Shown here: piece after piece, positions 16,511 to 25,726 of the stretch | How positions within the stretch are numbered: the first letter of the stretch is position 1 | Layout: every line of letters begins with the position of its first letter | From: Bacteroidota bacterium | GTDB lineage: Bacteria; Bacteroidota; Bacteroidia; B-17B0; Aurantibacillaceae | NCBI GenBank assembly: GCA_017303905.1 | Contig: JAFLBH010000001.1 | Coordinates: forward strand, 969,809-1,033,808 | Length of the DNA stretch: 64,000 nucleotides | Reading direction: 5' to 3' | Program-made: the position numbers and the translations under genes | Notes under the pieces: generated by a model | Database searches by the model: none | What the model was told of the DNA's origin: nothing | The model's input: the letters and a program-made list of their open reading frames with translations, nothing else

Positions 16511-16534
16511 TTGTCAATCTATAAAACTAAAATC

Positions 16535-16897
16535 ATGACAAAAACTACACGCATTATTTCCATCGTATTAATGGCTTTACCATCGGCAATGTTATTAATG
16601 AGCGCCATTATGAAATTCACGCAAGCGCAACCCATTGTGGAAGGCTTTACCAAATCAGGACTCATCGGTTATTTAAATCTAATTGCTGTTATAGAGCTTT
16701 TAGCAGTTGTATTATTCTGGATTCCTAAAGCACACAAAGTTGGTTTTCTTCTTTTGTGTTCTTATTTAGGCGGAGCAATTTGTATGGAATTAGCCGGCGG
16801 ACAATTTCCGACAGCGGCTGTTTTCCTAGCGCTTATCTGGTTAGGTGTTTATCTGAAAAATAAAGCCATGTTTTTGCAGGAAACAAAAATCGCTTAA
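16535..16897 (+). CDS. DoxX-like membrane protein
   Basis: The ATG at 16535 (MTKTTRIISIVLMALPSAMLLMSAIMKF) is preferred to a TTG at 16508, which lies inside the -7 element. The 120 residues form four membrane helices in DoxX/SURF4 style, with an AIMKFTQAQPIVEGFTKSG loop after the first helix. DoxX-like proteins act in quinone or thiol redox defence, which fits the neighbouring HxlR regulator and FrnE-like protein. The last 58 bases are duplicated 1.2 kb downstream at 18031-18089, on the far side of the KilA-N gene. Confidence 0.85.
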   Translation: MTKTTRIISIVLMALPSAMLLMSAIMKFTQAQPIVEGFTKSGLIGYLNLIAVIELLAVVLFWIPKAHKVGFLLLCSYLGGAICMELAGGQFPTAAVFLALIWLGVYLKNKAMFLQETKIA

Positions 16898-16927
16898 GAG
16901 AAGAATTATAAAATAAGTTTCTCAATA

Positions 16928-16952
16928 TGGAGGTCGCAATTTGCGACCTCCA
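16928..16952. repeat. long inverted repeat after the doxX-like gene
   Basis: TGGAGGTCGCAA-T-TTGCGACCTCCA, 12-bp arms with a one-base centre. There is no T run on either side, so it is not a standard rho-independent terminator. It marks the boundary between the doxX-like and KilA-N genes. Confidence 0.7.
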
Positions 16953-16963
16953 AATGGCACTGT

Positions 16964-17779
16964 CTATTTCAATTTCTTTAATTGAACATTCGTCATTAAT
17001 GATCTCATCTGCGAAATCGCTATTTTATTTAATTGCGTTAATCTTTCGCTTTGTGAAATATTTTGATTTATAAGAAGGGAGTTGATGCTTTCCATGTTCG
17101 ATAATACAACCAATTGTTCAATGCTTGCAGTATCGCGTATATTGCCGGATAATTTTGGATTTTGTTCCCGCCATTGTTTGGCTGTTATACCAAACAAAGC
17201 CATGTTTAGTAAATCGGCTTCATTAGAATACACAAAGTTTATTTGTTGTTTTGTCAGTTCTTTCGGAATCAGATTCTCTTTTATAGCGTCGGTATGAATT
17301 TTGTAATTTATTTTAGCTAAAGTTCGACTAACATTCCATTCTAATTTTAAACGGTTGTTCTCCTCTTCTTTCAAACGCTGAAATTCTTTGATAAGGTAAA
17401 TTTTAAATTCAGCGCTGATCCACATTCCAAATTCGAAGGCAATATCAGGGTGAGCATATGTTCCCCCATACCTTCCCGGTGTGGCCTTTAAACCAATCGA
17501 ATTGGTTTTAGCTTCCCATTCTTTCACGCTTATTTTGTAGTTATTTAGACCGGCTTGACTTTTAATTATGGCGAATTCGCCATAATTAAAATCCGTATTA
17601 TAAATGCTTTCCCATATTCCTAGAAATTCAACGGTATTTCGATTTCTAAGCCAGTCAGAAATGAAGAAATCACCATCTTTTGCTTTTAGCATATCTGTTA
17701 GCGAAATGTAATCAATGTTATTTTGATTAATTATGGCTATGAGCGTACCCTTTACATTTAAAGTCTTTTGTTTTGCCAT
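16964..17779 (-). CDS. KilA-N domain protein
   Basis: The 271-residue protein has a KilA-N DNA-binding domain at about 15-140: ISLTDMLKAKDGDFFISDWLRNRNTVEFLGIWE, FNYGEFAIIKSQAGLNNY, and GRYGGTYAHPDIAFEFGMWISAEFKIYLIKEFQRLKEEE. The remainder is helical. KilA-N proteins occur in phages and as stand-alone chromosomal genes; this one acts alone, with no phage genes near. It is antisense to and inserted between the doxX-like gene and a duplicated piece of that gene's 3' end. The codons for NYGEFAII lie in a 32-bp perfect palindrome (17560-17591). Confidence 0.85.
   Translation of the reverse strand: MAKQKTLNVKGTLIAIINQNNIDYISLTDMLKAKDGDFFISDWLRNRNTVEFLGIWESIYNTDFNYGEFAIIKSQAGLNNYKISVKEWEAKTNSIGLKATPGRYGGTYAHPDIAFEFGMWISAEFKIYLIKEFQRLKEEENNRLKLEWNVSRTLAKINYKIHTDAIKENLIPKELTKQQINFVYSNEADLLNMALFGITAKQWREQNPKLSGNIRDTASIEQLVVLSNMESINSLLINQNISQSERLTQLNKIAISQMRSLMTNVQLKKLK
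17560..17591. repeat. 32-bp perfect palindrome inside the KilA-N gene
   Basis: Left arm TTTTAATTATGGCGAA mirrored exactly, centred on GAATTC. It shares arms and centre with the 30-bp palindrome at 17830-17859, differing only at symmetric positions. Confidence 0.9.
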
Positions 17780-17823
17780 TCTTTCAAGTTTTAGGTATGG
17801 TGTTAACCATGTTACAATTTGTT

Positions 17824-17880
17824 GCTATTCTTTAATTATACCGAATTCGGTATAATTAAAAGTGGAATTGTATAGATTTC
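17824..17880 (-). pseudogene. remnant of a second KilA-N gene
   Basis: On the minus strand this stretch reads NLYNSTFNYTEFGIIKE and then a stop. It aligns with SIYNTDFNYGEFAIIKS of the intact KilA-N gene (10 of 17 identical). The rest of the domain is missing. It sits upstream of the intact gene, inside the 367-base spacer 17780-18146, and contains the 30-bp palindrome. Confidence 0.7.
17830..17859. repeat. 30-bp perfect palindrome upstream of KilA-N
   Basis: Left arm TTTAATTATACCGAA mirrored exactly, centred on GAATTC. Compared with the in-gene copy, GGC...GCC is replaced by ACC...GGT, so changes on one arm are matched on the other. Confidence 0.9.
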
Positions 17881-18001
17881 CCCATTAAGTATTTTAATAA
17901 AATTTACAGCAAAACTATAGGCAAAAACTGCAAGCTGCTTGCCATAAATTATAGCAAACAGAAGAAGTGAACAAAAATTACAGAGATAAGGGTGGATTGC
18001 A

Positions 18002-18031
18002 TCCTGATTGCTATCGGGACCGCGCTAGCGG
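18002..18031. repeat. palindromes at the edge of the doxX 3' duplicate
   Basis: TCCTGATTGCTATCGGGA (18002-18019) is an imperfect P1 copy; CCGCGCTAGCGG (18020-18031) is a GC-rich dyad directly before the duplicated doxX 3' end. P1 and GC-rich palindromes also occur together at the tRNA-Val locus. Confidence 0.7.
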
Positions 18032-18089
18032 GTTAGGTTTTTATCTGAAAAACAAAACCATGTTTTTACAAGAAACAAAAACCGCTTAA
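18031..18089 (+). pseudogene. duplicated 3' end of the doxX-like gene
   Basis: About 58 bases match 16839-16897 with roughly six differences (about 90 percent identity) and keep the reading frame: LGFYLKNKTMFLQETKTA and a TAA stop, against LGVYLKNKAMFLQETKIA. No start or upstream coding sequence exists. A T-rich terminator follows, which the intact gene lacks, so this may be the original 3' end. Confidence 0.85.
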
Positions 18090-18113
18090 GAAAAATTATT
18101 CTAAATGTTGGGT

Positions 18114-18146
18114 AGAGGTTATCGCATTTTGTGATAACCTTTTTTA
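18114..18146 (+). terminator. terminator after the doxX 3' duplicate
   Basis: AGGTTATC-GCATTTTGT-GATAACCT followed by TTTTTT on the plus strand. Confidence 0.8.
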
Positions 18147-19625
18147 TTACTCGCTTATTCTTTTAATGTCTTCAATCGTTTTTTCAATCTTTTGATTGAT
18201 GATTTCAAATTCTGTTTTGTTTTCGATGCGGGTTGTATCTTTGATGTATTCAGCAAATCGGCGATAAGATTCAATTCTTAAACGGCAGTAATATTTCAAT
18301 AACTTATTTCTTTCCATAATGTTTTCCGGCAAGTCTAATCGTTTTACTTCTTCGGTAATCTCTACACATCTTTTCCAATTGCTGATTCCCGGATTTTGTA
18401 TTTTTTTCAAATAGTAGTCGTCTGAAGTTGTATCCGGAAGATTATAAATTATTAGCGCTTCCGTTTCCAGCTTAGAAAATTCTTCCATTTTCTGATCAAA
18501 AATCGCTACATCATTTGAAATGGAACTGCACATGAAAACGGTGGCAAGTAAAACTGTTGCGCTTATTAAAATGATAGAGGTTTTTTTTGAAACTTGGGCT
18601 TCCGCATCTTTTAACGCCGGATAATAAATATAGCCAACCACCATTCCGCTTAACAGTCCACCTATGTGTGCGGCATTATCCACTCCGCCTTTAAGTCCGT
18701 TCACTAAATTATAACCCACAAAAAGAACGATACTGGAGAGAAGGGATTGCCTGGCTGATTTTTCTATTAAATTCGTTGTGAGCATGGCGAGAAAAACACC
18801 ATACATACCAAAAATGGCACCTGATGCCCCTGCACTAATTGTATAATCATGCCAGCCTAAACTGGTTAAACTGGCAGCAATACCTGTTACGAGATAGGCA
18901 GCCAAAAAACGCGTAGTTCCTAAAATGGGTTCCAATAAAAGACCTATGTAAATAAGTGCATACATATTCATGAGTAAATGGAAAACTCCGATATGCAGAA
19001 AACAACAAGTGAGCAAACGCCACCATTGATTATCTAAAGTCATCGGACGGAAATTCGCTCCCCACGCCAATAAGTCTTCATTTTCAGGTAAAAAAACATT
19101 TGTACCTGTTATCACCATTAAAATAAAAATGAGAATATTTAGATTAACAAGAATAGGTGTTACATAGTAACCTTCACTTGGCACAAAGAGAGAAAAGAAA
19201 CTGCCTTTTTGAGATTTTACATTTAACGCTCCTTCACTCAATAGTTTTTCTTCTTCGTTGAGAAATGATTTTTTTAATTCTTCAAACTTAGCAGCAAATT
19301 CTTCTTTAGTAAAATTTCCTTTAATGCGTTTGCAGGTTAAAATTAAATCTTCAACGTTGCCTTTGTTTTTGCCGTAATCAAATAACTGACTGCTGGTACA
19401 CTCGCTTTTTAATTTGACTTCTTTGTCTTGTATGTCAATTTTAATTTCTTCACCGTAAGAGCGCATGCTAAAGCCGGAGTAGGCAATAAAGCCATGTTCG
19501 TGAATAGTGCCAATGTTCCAGCTTAATTCTTTTGCAGCTTCAATGGCTATTACTAAAAATTCTTGCTGTGATAATTCTTCCAGCTGAAACTCTTTTTCAA
19601 ATTTAGGAGAAGCACCAAATGCCAT
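18147..19625 (-). CDS. rhomboid-family intramembrane serine protease with cytosolic N-terminal domain
   Basis: The 492 residues contain a soluble N-terminal part (1-155), a six- or seven-helix rhomboid core (about 165-340) and a helical C-terminal tail (350-492). Catalytic motifs are GASGAIFGMYG with the nucleophile Ser at about 270 and AHIGGLLSGMVVGY with the catalytic His at about 322; the upstream HIGVFHLLMNMYAL matches the conserved H-x-x-x-x-x-N of helix 2. It cleaves membrane proteins within the bilayer; substrate unknown. It may be cotranscribed with the SRPBCC gene upstream (44-base gap). Confidence 0.9.
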   Translation of the reverse strand: MAFGASPKFEKEFQLEELSQQEFLVIAIEAAKELSWNIGTIHEHGFIAYSGFSMRSYGEEIKIDIQDKEVKLKSECTSSQLFDYGKNKGNVEDLILTCKRIKGNFTKEEFAAKFEELKKSFLNEEEKLLSEGALNVKSQKGSFFSLFVPSEGYYVTPILVNLNILIFILMVITGTNVFLPENEDLLAWGANFRPMTLDNQWWRLLTCCFLHIGVFHLLMNMYALIYIGLLLEPILGTTRFLAAYLVTGIAASLTSLGWHDYTISAGASGAIFGMYGVFLAMLTTNLIEKSARQSLLSSIVLFVGYNLVNGLKGGVDNAAHIGGLLSGMVVGYIYYPALKDAEAQVSKKTSIILISATVLLATVFMCSSISNDVAIFDQKMEEFSKLETEALIIYNLPDTTSDDYYLKKIQNPGISNWKRCVEITEEVKRLDLPENIMERNKLLKYYCRLRIESYRRFAEYIKDTTRIENKTEFEIINQKIEKTIEDIKRISE

Positions 19626-19669
19626 ACGGGTATTTTAAATTAAATATAGGAAAAATTTAATGTTGTAGC

Positions 19670-20608
19670 TCAAATGGTATTCTCAGAAACTTTTTTAATG
19701 TGTTTTAAAACCCTTTCGTGAATTTTATGAATGATGAAATCACTCCAAATATCCCAATAGATTACAGGTTTGATTTTATTATAGTACCACGTTGTTCCTT
19801 CCAATAAAGTCTTACCATTACTAAGTTTGGTTAATTTGAATTGTCCTTTTTTGGAGACAAAATAACCATGTAAATGATTCGGTTGAATATCATAAGGGCT
19901 TAATTCTTTCATGGGCTCAGGTTGGTCCACTACATCAAATGCAAGTAAAGTTGGTTCTTCCCATTTGGTAATTGGTTCAACAAAACTTCCGGTTGAAAAA
20001 TTACAATAGCGAATGGCGCCAACTCCATGCCCATCAATTTTAGCATTAATAGGGTACGCGATTCCGGCATTAAAGAGAAATTCAGTCGGTTCATCCAGTT
20101 GCGGGAATACGATAACGTTTTTCCAAACAGTTTCAATGGGTGCGTTTATCTCAATACTAGTTGTTATAGGATTTGCTGTATATTCTTTATCGCTACCGAT
20201 ATGCTCAATGCCCATTAAGAGTGGAACTGAAATCACCAAGGCACCAAGTGTATTGGTTGTAGATTTAACGTTTCTATTGAGAATTTCATAACCCGTGATA
20301 TAACCAAGCCAATTAAAAAGTAAACCAAGAGGCAAAGCCATTATCATACAAATGATTCCTTCAAAGGCAAAGAACAAAAGACCTATGCAATATATACCCA
20401 TAGAAGCAAATGAAATATCTCTACAGGTTTTGCGAGTCACTTCATTTTTATAGGCAAAAATGAGTGTACTCATTACACCCATCACCCAGGGTAACCATAT
20501 AAAAAGACCAAAAGCATAATCTCCAAAAACATCGGTGGCAACATAAGTGCAAGTCCAACCAAAAAGGCAGGTTGATAAGATAGCGAGGAGTTTTTTGTTT
20601 AATTTCAT
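19670..20608 (-). CDS. membrane protein with C-terminal SRPBCC domain
   Basis: The first 145 residues form four membrane segments (for example LFIWLPWVMGVMSTLIFAY and ICMIMALPLGLLFNWLGYITGY). Residues about 160-305 form a START/SRPBCC fold: SIEINAPIETVWKNVIVFPQLDEPTEF is the classic opening strand-helix of polyketide-cyclase-like domains, and LLEGTTWYYNKIKP a late strand. SRPBCC domains bind hydrophobic ligands; tethering to the membrane suggests lipid handling, but the ligand is unknown. It lies 21 bases after the TIR-domain gene on the same strand. Confidence 0.7.
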   Translation of the reverse strand: MKLNKKLLAILSTCLFGWTCTYVATDVFGDYAFGLFIWLPWVMGVMSTLIFAYKNEVTRKTCRDISFASMGIYCIGLLFFAFEGIICMIMALPLGLLFNWLGYITGYEILNRNVKSTTNTLGALVISVPLLMGIEHIGSDKEYTANPITTSIEINAPIETVWKNVIVFPQLDEPTEFLFNAGIAYPINAKIDGHGVGAIRYCNFSTGSFVEPITKWEEPTLLAFDVVDQPEPMKELSPYDIQPNHLHGYFVSKKGQFKLTKLSNGKTLLEGTTWYYNKIKPVIYWDIWSDFIIHKIHERVLKHIKKVSENTI

Positions 20609-20629
20609 TAATGTATAAACGAATTTTGT

Positions 20630-21967
20630 TTATTTTATTGAGAAAAAATCGCCTTCAACAATTTGTAATAATTGATTACGGTTGACTTTAATGTTTTTAA
20701 TGGCTGGATTTTCTTTATTTAAGGCTTTATTTGTTTCCTCATCAATTAGATGCCTTTTGTTTTCGTAACTTAACCAAAACTCGTTAGACTGCTCATCTTT
20801 TAAAATTGCGCCACGTGTTACCGACACTATTGGTTGGCCAGTTTTTATATTAAATTCACTCTCTGCAATTGAAATATAATTCACTGTATTAAAATCTCTA
20901 TAACCTAAAAACAGTAACGTCATCATATCTGGTATTAGGCAGTATTTTGAATCTCTAAGGTAGTACGTTGACGCACGTTTATTTAACTTATAGAAAGGAT
21001 TTATTTCTTTATTTATATTATGAGCGATAGTATCACCTGTTTTCTGAAATGATTCTTTTTTATTTGGATATTTTTCTGTGATATAATCACGCTTATTATA
21101 CGATTTCAACCAATTAACAAACTCGTTTACTTTTTTACTTAGAACCTCAGATTTAAAATCCTTAATAATATTATCTGATTTTAGTTCATCAATAAGTTTT
21201 AAAATATCACTTTCATTATGTAATTGGGCTTGTTGATTTGTACTATGTATAAAGCCAATATCATAATCCTCGCTGTCAATTATTAAAGGCTTAACATTTT
21301 TCGATATAACCCAAGCTGCCCCCATTTCATTCATACAAACTCCACTAGCTTTATACTCTTTTGAAATGAATTGTAATACCACTTTTGAATTAACTAGTTC
21401 TTCTAATATTCGATTTCTGAAATCTTCACCAGTTTTCGGTTTAGAACCACTCATTGAAGTGTTAAATATTTCTTCTGATGTATTAATATTGAGACCTAAT
21501 CCTAAAATCAAATCACAAAATTTTATTACTATTTCACTATCTTTCGACGAATGACTAATGAAAATTTTACCATCCATTTTTTTATTAGAGGAAACTTCAC
21601 TGTTTGTCGGTTTGAATTTAGGAGAAAATTCTCCATAGCTACTTCCATTGGTAAAATCATCTGTAATATTTGCGCCATATCTCCTTAAAAACTGCTCTGA
21701 AAGTCTTCCCCCTTCAAAAAATTTATTTTCTCTATTGATTGTTTCAATTATTTGTTCTTGAGTTTTTCCTACTAAATCGGGGTTAGATATAGAGTAGATA
21801 ACAAAATTCTTATTTTCATTAAGATCAATTGTTTTACCCATAATTATTACTGAGTCTTCACCATTCCTATATGCTTTTAAAGCACGGTTTAACTGTCCTT
21901 CATTTAAACCAATCAAAAAGGACTCAATACCATAAATATCTTCAATAAATATATTGTAGTGTTTCAT
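20630..21967 (-). CDS. TIR-domain protein, candidate NADase/defence effector
   Basis: The start is set at the ATG at 21965-21967 (MKHYNIFIEDIYG); the 10 residues that could be added upstream would be encoded by the terminator hairpin at 21985-22012. In the 445-residue protein, residues 1-125 are an unrecognised domain (NIFIEDIYGIESFLIGLNEGQ, EQFLRRYGANITDDF). Residues about 135-270 are a TIR domain: GKIFISHSSKDSEIV (strand A), EDFRNRILEELVNSKVVLQFISKEY and GVCMNEMGAAW, where the Glu fits the catalytic position of TIR NADases. The C-terminal 180 residues are unassigned. Such proteins often act in anti-phage defence by consuming NAD; no sensor partner gene is adjacent. Confidence 0.75.
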   Translation of the reverse strand: MKHYNIFIEDIYGIESFLIGLNEGQLNRALKAYRNGEDSVIIMGKTIDLNENKNFVIYSISNPDLVGKTQEQIIETINRENKFFEGGRLSEQFLRRYGANITDDFTNGSSYGEFSPKFKPTNSEVSSNKKMDGKIFISHSSKDSEIVIKFCDLILGLGLNINTSEEIFNTSMSGSKPKTGEDFRNRILEELVNSKVVLQFISKEYKASGVCMNEMGAAWVISKNVKPLIIDSEDYDIGFIHSTNQQAQLHNESDILKLIDELKSDNIIKDFKSEVLSKKVNEFVNWLKSYNKRDYITEKYPNKKESFQKTGDTIAHNINKEINPFYKLNKRASTYYLRDSKYCLIPDMMTLLFLGYRDFNTVNYISIAESEFNIKTGQPIVSVTRGAILKDEQSNEFWLSYENKRHLIDEETNKALNKENPAIKNIKVNRNQLLQIVEGDFFSIK

Positions 21968-21984
21968 TTTTTTGTTTCCGACTA

Positions 21985-22012
21985 AAAAGCCCCACATTTC
22001 TGCAGGGCTTTT
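21985..22012 (-). terminator. terminator after nrdA
   Basis: AAAAGCCC...GGGCTTTT hairpin. On the minus strand it follows nrdA and precedes the TIR-gene start, so the latter is not simply read through from nrdA. The 22030-22062 stretch beside it holds a TCGACTACGCTCGAACTGAC motif common as a dispersed repeat in Bacteroidota. Confidence 0.7.
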
Positions 22013-22071
22013 GTTTATTTATTAATTATTCTCGCGTCTCGTTCTCGACTACGCTCGAACTGACATTTGTT

Positions 22072-24492
22072 TTAAGATCCGCAAGCTTCGCATGCATCCG
22101 GGTTATCTAAGCTGCAAGCTAATTGCGCTTGTTGCTCTTCATAACTCAATACATGTGTTTGTCCGCGCTCTACTAATAATTGGTCTTCGTTGCCTAATAC
22201 TTGCACTGCAGGATTTGCTAATGCACCTTGGTCAACTGTAAACTTAATAGCGTCAGCAGCTGCTTTTGTACGTAAGTAATACATACCTGTTTTTAAACCT
22301 TTCTTCCATGCATAGAAGTGAGCTGAACTCATTTTCGCGAAGTTCGCATCCTGGATGAATAAGTTTAAAGATTGTGATTGATCGATATAAGCACCGCGGT
22401 CTGCTGCCATATCAATAATGGTACGTTGTTTAATTTCCCAAACGGTTTTGTAAATCTCCTTAATGTTTGCAGGAATTTCATCGATGTTTTGTACCGAACC
22501 GTTGGCTGCAATGATTTTGTTTTTCAAATTATCATTCCAAATACCCAATTTCACTAAGTCGCGTAATAAATGTTTGTTTACTACTACGAACTCTCCGCTT
22601 AATACACGGCGTGTGTAAATATTGCTGGTGTATGGCTCAAAACATTCGTTGTTACCTAAAATCTGAGATGTACTTGCCGTTGGCATTGGTGCTAACATTA
22701 ATGAGTTGCGTACACCAAACTTTTTAATCTCTTCACGTAACACATCCCACTCCCAACGAGAGCTTGGTGTTACATTCCACATATCCTGCTGGAAGATACC
22801 TTGAGAGATTGGAGAACCTGCAAATGTTTCGTATGGTCCGTCAATCTTCGCTAAATCTTTACTTGCTGTTAAGGCCGCGTAATAAATTGTTTCGAAAATT
22901 TCAGCGTTTAATTTTTTTGCTTCTTCGCTTTCAAACGGATAACGCATTAAAATAAATGCATCAGCTAAACCTTGTACGCCTAATCCAATCGGACGGTGAC
23001 GCATGTTTGATTTGCGCGCTTCCGGAATCGGGTAGTAGTTGCGATCGATAATCTTGTTTAAGTTTTTCGTTGCAACGTAAGTAATGTCAAATAATTTTTG
23101 GTGATCGAAAGTGCCTGTTTTCTCATCTACGAAACGAGGTAAAGCAATCGATGCTAAGTTACATACCGCTACTTCATCAGCGCTGGTGTACTCAATAATC
23201 TCAGTACATAAGTTAGATGATTTAATGGTACCCAAATTCTTTTGGTTAGATTTTGAGTTAGCAGCGTCTTTAAATAACATGTAAGGATTTCCGGTTTCAA
23301 TTTGCGCGTCGATGATGGCTGCCCATAATTCGCGTGCTTTAATTTGTTTGCGGAATTTTCCTTCGCTTTCGTATTTAGTATATAATTTTTCAAATTCTTC
23401 GCTGTGGCAATCGCTTAAGCCCGGACACTCATTCGGACACATTAAGCTCCAATCACCTTCAGCTTCTACACGCTTCATGAATAAATCCGGAATCCATAGT
23501 GCGGTAAATAAATCGCGCGCGCGCATTTCTTCTTTACCGTGGTTTTTACGAATGTCAAGGAATTCGTAAATATCCGCGTGCCATGGCTCTAAGTAAACGG
23601 CGATAGAGCCTTTACGCTTTCCACCACCTTGATCAACGTAACGTGCAGTTTCGTTGTAAACTTTTAACATTGGGATGATACCGTTTGAAGTACCATTTGT
23701 TCCTTTAATATAAGAACCTGTAGCACGCACATTGTGAATGCTGATACCGATTCCGCCTGCGCTTTGAGAAATCTTAGCGCAATTTTTTAATGTATCGTAA
23801 ATACCATCGATGCTGTCTTCTTTTACTTGTAATAAGAAGCAAGAGCTCATTTGAGGTTTTGGAGTTCCGGCGTTAAATAAAGTTGGTGTTGCATGTGTAA
23901 ACCAACGTTCGCTCATTAAGTTGTAAGTTTGGATGGCAGCTTCCACATCTTCTTTGTGAATACCAACGGCAACACGCATTAACATGTGCTGTGGGCGTTC
24001 AGCAACCATGCCATGCATTTTTAATAAATAAGAGCGTTCAAGCGTTTTAAAACCAAAATAATCATAACCAAAATCGCGATCGTAAATAATCGACGAGTCT
24101 AATAATAAAGCGTTCTTCTGAACGATTTCATACACATCGTCGGCAATTAATTGCGCGCGTAAATTTGTTTTAGGGTCGATGTAGTTGTAAAGGGCTTCAA
24201 CTGTTTTCGAGAATGACTTAATGGTGTTTTTGTGTAAGTTACTTACCGCGATACGAGATGCTAAAGAAGCATAATCGGGGTGACGAACCGTTAACGATGC
24301 AGCGGTTTCAGCGGCAAGGTTATCTAATTCACTGGTGGTAACGCCATCATAAACACCATCGATTACTTTTTTAGCAACCTGAATAGGATCTACGTGGGTA
24401 GGATCTAAGCTGTAGCTTAATTTTTGAATACGTGCAGTGATCTTGTCGAACTTCACTGATTCACGAGTGCCATCTCTTTTAATTACGAACAT
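22072..24492 (-). CDS. nrdA: ribonucleoside-diphosphate reductase, alpha subunit (class Ia)
   Basis: The 806-residue large subunit reduces NDPs to dNDPs. An N-terminal ATP-cone (1-95, [17 protein letters not shown]) gives dATP/ATP activity control. The catalytic barrel includes [16 protein letters not shown] with the active-site Cys, NLCTEI with the radical-site cluster, and [28 protein letters not shown]. The C-terminal CEACGS is the CxxC shuttle to thioredoxin. Length is normal. It pairs with nrdB upstream across a 262-base spacer that contains only an AACC..GGTT dyad (24722-24756) without a T run, so both genes may share a transcript. Confidence 0.97.
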   Translation of the reverse strand: MFVIKRDGTRESVKFDKITARIQKLSYSLDPTHVDPIQVAKKVIDGVYDGVTTSELDNLAAETAASLTVRHPDYASLASRIAVSNLHKNTIKSFSKTVEALYNYIDPKTNLRAQLIADDVYEIVQKNALLLDSSIIYDRDFGYDYFGFKTLERSYLLKMHGMVAERPQHMLMRVAVGIHKEDVEAAIQTYNLMSERWFTHATPTLFNAGTPKPQMSSCFLLQVKEDSIDGIYDTLKNCAKISQSAGGIGISIHNVRATGSYIKGTNGTSNGIIPMLKVYNETARYVDQGGGKRKGSIAVYLEPWHADIYEFLDIRKNHGKEEMRARDLFTALWIPDLFMKRVEAEGDWSLMCPNECPGLSDCHSEEFEKLYTKYESEGKFRKQIKARELWAAIIDAQIETGNPYMLFKDAANSKSNQKNLGTIKSSNLCTEIIEYTSADEVAVCNLASIALPRFVDEKTGTFDHQKLFDITYVATKNLNKIIDRNYYPIPEARKSNMRHRPIGLGVQGLADAFILMRYPFESEEAKKLNAEIFETIYYAALTASKDLAKIDGPYETFAGSPISQGIFQQDMWNVTPSSRWEWDVLREEIKKFGVRNSLMLAPMPTASTSQILGNNECFEPYTSNIYTRRVLSGEFVVVNKHLLRDLVKLGIWNDNLKNKIIAANGSVQNIDEIPANIKEIYKTVWEIKQRTIIDMAADRGAYIDQSQSLNLFIQDANFAKMSSAHFYAWKKGLKTGMYYLRTKAAADAIKFTVDQGALANPAVQVLGNEDQLLVERGQTHVLSYEEQQAQLACSLDNPDACEACGS

Positions 24493-24754
24493 ACGCCCTG
24501 GGGATTAATTGGTTTTTACTTTGGTTTTTTGAGTCTCTTTTTAGTATCTACAAGTTATTACTATAATTTCCTTTTTTTGTTTCCGCTTCAATTTGATTTC
24601 AACAATTTGGCGGTTAATTATTTTTTTAAGTTTAGAGGCTAGAAGTCCCATACAAGATTTTGACCTTGTTAAACATTGTACTTCAATTGTTTAATCGGGA
24701 TTTTTAGCCGACGAATTTTTTACAACCTGAAGGATGATTTCTCATTCCTTCGGG

Positions 24755-25726
24755 TTAGAAATCTTCGTCCAGCTTAAATACGTTGTTATCCTCCTTCTTG
24801 CCCATAACGCCGGCCTTTTGATATTCGGCTACACGTTTTTCGAAGAAGTTGGTTTTGCCCTGTAATGAAATCATTTCCATGAAATCGAAAGGGTTAGCAG
24901 CGTTATAGAACTTAGGGCAACCTAATGCTACTAATAAGCGGTCGGCCACAAATTCAATATACTGGCACATTAAATCAGAGTTCATTCCAATTAACTTCAC
25001 CGGAATAGCATCAGAAATGAATTCTTTTTCGATGGCTACGGCATCGGTGATGATTTTGGTAATTTGCTCGATTGGCATTTTGTTTTTGATATACTGTGTA
25101 TATAATAAACAAGCGAAATCGCAATGTAAACCTTCGTCGCGGCTGATAAGCTCGTTGCTAAAGCTTAAGCCCGGCATTAAGCCACGCTTCTTTAACCAGA
25201 AAATAGAGCAGAATGAACCGGAGAAGAAAATTCCTTCAACAGCAGCAAAAGCAATTAAACGCTCAGCGAAGTTTCCGTTGTTAATCCAACGTAAAGCCCA
25301 CTCGGCTTTTTTACCTACGCAAGGAACAGTGTCAATCGCGTGGAATAATTTATCTTTTTCTGCAGGATCTTTAATATAAGTATCGATTAATAACGAATAA
25401 GTTTCAGAGTGGATGTTTTCCATCATGACCTGAAAACCATAAAAGCAACGAGCTTCCGGTGATTGTACTTCGTTTAAGAAGTTTACCGCTAAGTTTTCGT
25501 TTACAATTCCGTCGCTAGCCGCAAAGAAAGCTAATACGTGTTTAATAAAATGACGTTCGTTATCGTTCAATTTATTATTCCAGTCTGTGATGTCAGAAGC
25601 TAAATCAATCTCTTCCGCTGTCCAGAAACTGGCTTCAGCTTTTTTATACATTTCCCAAATGTCTTTGTGTTTGATAGGGAATAACACAAAGCGGTCTTTG
25701 TTCTCGGCTAATAAGGGTTCGTTCAT
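24755..25726 (-). CDS. nrdB: ribonucleoside-diphosphate reductase, beta subunit
   Basis: The 323-residue ferritin-like small subunit houses the metal-radical cofactor. Metal ligands fit [10 protein letters not shown] (Glu), [16 protein letters not shown] (Glu, His and the probable radical Tyr at the HSxxY position), [10 protein letters not shown] (Glu) and [11 protein letters not shown] (Glu, His), as in class Ia di-iron enzymes. The C-terminal tail ends in [10 protein letters not shown], the peptide that docks into the alpha subunit. It is transcribed ahead of nrdA. No clear NrdR box was found by eye in the upstream spacer. Confidence 0.97.
   Translation of the reverse strand: MNEPLLAENKDRFVLFPIKHKDIWEMYKKAEASFWTAEEIDLASDITDWNNKLNDNERHFIKHVLAFFAASDGIVNENLAVNFLNEVQSPEARCFYGFQVMMENIHSETYSLLIDTYIKDPAEKDKLFHAIDTVPCVGKKAEWALRWINNGNFAERLIAFAAVEGIFFSGSFCSIFWLKKRGLMPGLSFSNELISRDEGLHCDFACLLYTQYIKNKMPIEQITKIITDAVAIEKEFISDAIPVKLIGMNSDLMCQYIEFVADRLLVALGCPKFYNAANPFDFMEMISLQGKTNFFEKRVAEYQKAGVMGKKEDNNVFKLDEDF

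Noticed and set aside
16928..16952. Rho-independent terminator after the doxX-like gene
   Set aside because: Strong stem but no T run on either strand; listed as an inverted repeat.
21968..21997. Upstream start of the TIR gene adding MWGFLVGNKK
   Set aside because: These codons lie partly in the nrdA terminator hairpin; the ATG at 21967 is the plausible start.
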